A DNA stretch of 64,000 bases from CAWKAO01 sp963847665 (GTDB lineage: Bacteria > Actinomycetota > Humimicrobiia > Humimicrobiales > Humimicrobiaceae), in NCBI GenBank assembly GCA_963847665.1, contig CAWKAO010000002.1, positions 1 through 64,000 on the forward strand, written 5' to 3'. The translations under genes and the position numbers were made by a program. Within the stretch, counting starts at the first letter, position 1; the number at the start of each line of letters is the position of its first letter. Under the pieces are notes generated by a model. That model made no database searches. It was not told where the DNA came from and worked only from the letters and a program-made list of their open reading frames with translations. Shown piece by piece: positions 62,730-64,000 of the stretch.

Positions 62730-64000
62730 ATGCAGATCAATAAAACGGGATATATCATTGCTGTGGACCAGAGCACTTCAAGCACTAAAGCAATGATAAT
62801 CGATGCAAAAGGTTCTGTAATATCCAGCGAGCAGGTCGCTCACAAACAGTACTATCCTCAACCGGGTTGGCTCGAGCATGATCCCCTGGAAATATATGAA
62901 AATACTATCTATGTCAATAAAAAAAGCAGTCGAATCTTCAGGTCTCACATCCTTCTGATCTTGACTGTACTTTCAATTACAAATCAGAGGGAGACTGTCG
63001 TTCTCTGGGACAGAAATACCGGTATACCTGTCTATAATGCCATTGTCTGGCAGTGCAGAAGGACTGCAGGAATGTGTGATGAATTAAAAAGAACCGGCTA
63101 TAGTGAAACTGTAAGGTCAAAGACCGGTCTTCTTATAGACCCATACTTTTCCGCTACAAAAATCAAATGGGTCTTTGACAATATAGAAGGATCAAGAGAA
63201 AGAGCCAGGTCAGGGAATATTTTGATGGGGACAATAGATACCTGGCTTATCTGGAAATTGACAGGTGGTAAGGTCCATGCCACAGATTTTACAAATGCAA
63301 GCAGGACACTTCTGTTTAATATAAAAGAACTTAAGTGGGATAAAGAATTACTTTCAATTTTTGATATACCAGAAAATATCCTTCCTGAAGTCAGGTCCTG
63401 CGACTCTCTTTTTGGACATACTTCTAAAGGAGAATTATTTGGTACAAGTCTTCCGATTTCGGGGATAATCGGTGACTCTCAGGGTGCCCTCTTTGGTCAA
63501 AACTGCTTTGAACCTGGAATGCTTAAAACTACTTTTGGTACCGGTTCTTCTGTGATGATGTACACAGGAAAAAAACTTTTTAATTCACAGAGCGGCCTGG
63601 TCTCCTCAATAGCATGGGGACTGGACGGACAGGTAGATTATGCAAGTGAGGGAATAATACATTCTACAGGAGATACAATAAACTGGGTGGTCGACAATCT
63701 TGGGATAGCAAAAAGTTTTAAGGAAGTCGATGAAAAGGCTTCAAGTATCGAGGCAAATGAGGGTGTATATCTTGTTCCTGCTTTTTACGGATTGGGTGTA
63801 CCATACTGGAACGCAGATGCCAGGGCAGCTATAATCGGTCTTTCAAGAAGAAGCAATGCAGCTAATATTACAAGGGCTGCAATAGAATCAGTCGCTTACC
63901 TGGTAAGGGACGCAGTGGACCAGATATTTACCGAAACTGCAATATCACCAGTCGAGCTCAGGGCAGACGGAGGACTTACAAATAGTGATATTTTCATGCA
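62730..64000 (+). CDS. FGGY kinase 3 (glycerol-kinase-like), truncated by window end, frameshifted
   Basis: The protein starts YIIAVDQSTSSTKAMIIDAK (phosphate-1 loop) and GWLEHDPLEIYENTIYV. After breaks around 62910-62980 it continues ITNQRETVVLWDRNTGIPVY (the Q-R-E motif of glycerol kinases), NAIVWQCRRTAGMCDELK, LLIDPYFSATKIKWVFDNI, MGTIDTWLIWKLTGGKVHAT, TNASRTLLFNI, catalytic Asp in SGIIGDSQGALFGQNCF, TTFGTGSSVMMYTG, VPAFYGLGVPYWNADARAAI and ELRADGGLTNSDIFM at the edge. The Q-R-E and D-S-Q-G-A motifs fit glycerol or other polyol kinases. It is coupled to the UroD-fold gene upstream. Confidence 0.85.
   Translation, partial: MQINKTGYIIAVDQSTSSTKAMIIDAKGSVISSEQVAHKQYYPQPGWLEHDPLEIYENTIYVNKKSSRIFRSHILLILTVLSITNQRETVVLWDRNTGIPVYNAIVWQCRRTAGMCDELKRTGYSETVRSKTGLLIDPYFSATKIKWVFDNIEGSRERARSGNILMGTIDTWLIWKLTGGKVHATDFTNASRTLLFNIKELKWDKELLSIFDIPENILPEVRSCDSLFGHTSKGELFGTSLPISGIIGDSQGALFGQNCFEPGMLKTTFGTGSSVMMYTGKKLFNSQSGLVSSIAWGLDGQVDYASEGIIHSTGDTINWVVDNLGIAKSFKEVDEKASSIEANEGVYLVPAFYGLGVPYWNADARAAIIGLSRRSNAANITRAAIESVAYLVRDAVDQIFTETAISPVELRADGGLTNSDIFM

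Overview
The window looks like part of the chromosome of an uncultured, AT-rich bacterium. Most genes have strong AGGAGG-type ribosome sites, with some TTG starts and at least one apparently leaderless mRNA. A class A penicillin-binding protein with a C-terminal PASTA domain and the absence of outer-membrane genes point to a one-membrane cell wall. Many split two-subunit TPP enzymes and UroD-fold proteins suggest an anaerobe living on carbohydrates. I cannot name the lineage; a low-G+C deep-branching actinobacterial or Atribacterota-like lineage is a guess.

Region 1 (1-14 kb) is accessory. It holds the end of a B12-binding radical SAM gene, a damaged histidine kinase/response regulator pair, an alcohol dehydrogenase remnant, an IS481-type insertion sequence, several small membrane, lipo- and secreted proteins, and a G+C-rich, heavily frameshifted adenylate cyclase/ATPase/TPR gene. 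Two families of short intergenic repeats and a duplicated hairpin-plus-terminator leader occur only here. It ends at a tRNA-Gln(CTG) gene.

Region 2 (14-27 kb) is mostly housekeeping: a sulfur-transfer operon (iscS-like, iscU, zinc ribbon, tusA), an acetate-kinase relative, gltX, dhaL-dhaK, a von Willebrand factor A surface protein, and PBP1A. The IscS-like protein lacks the PLP lysine.

Region 3 (27-64 kb) is one long carbohydrate-catabolic locus. A triosephosphate-isomerase-like enzyme, a split transketolase, an RpiB-type isomerase and a SorC regulator come first. With DhaK/DhaL they resemble the known erythrulose (tetritol) route to erythrose 4-phosphate. A shared promoter/operator links them to a TPP-dependent E1 alpha/beta pair and a transaldolase. 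Then come an FGGY kinase, a second split transketolase, a LarA-type racemase, an SGNH hydrolase, a class II aldolase, two UroD-fold proteins, an AraC regulator, a third UroD-fold protein, a second FGGY kinase, SDRs, an M24-family protein, a fourth UroD-fold protein, two ribose-type ABC importers, a MauE/DoxX-like protein, a fucose-isomerase-family protein, a fifth UroD-fold protein and a glycerol-kinase-like FGGY kinase cut by the window end.

Frameshifts are frequent in 0-15 kb and 45-64 kb but almost absent in 15-45 kb. Most broken genes keep family motifs on both sides of the break, so many breaks are probably assembly indels rather than real decay.
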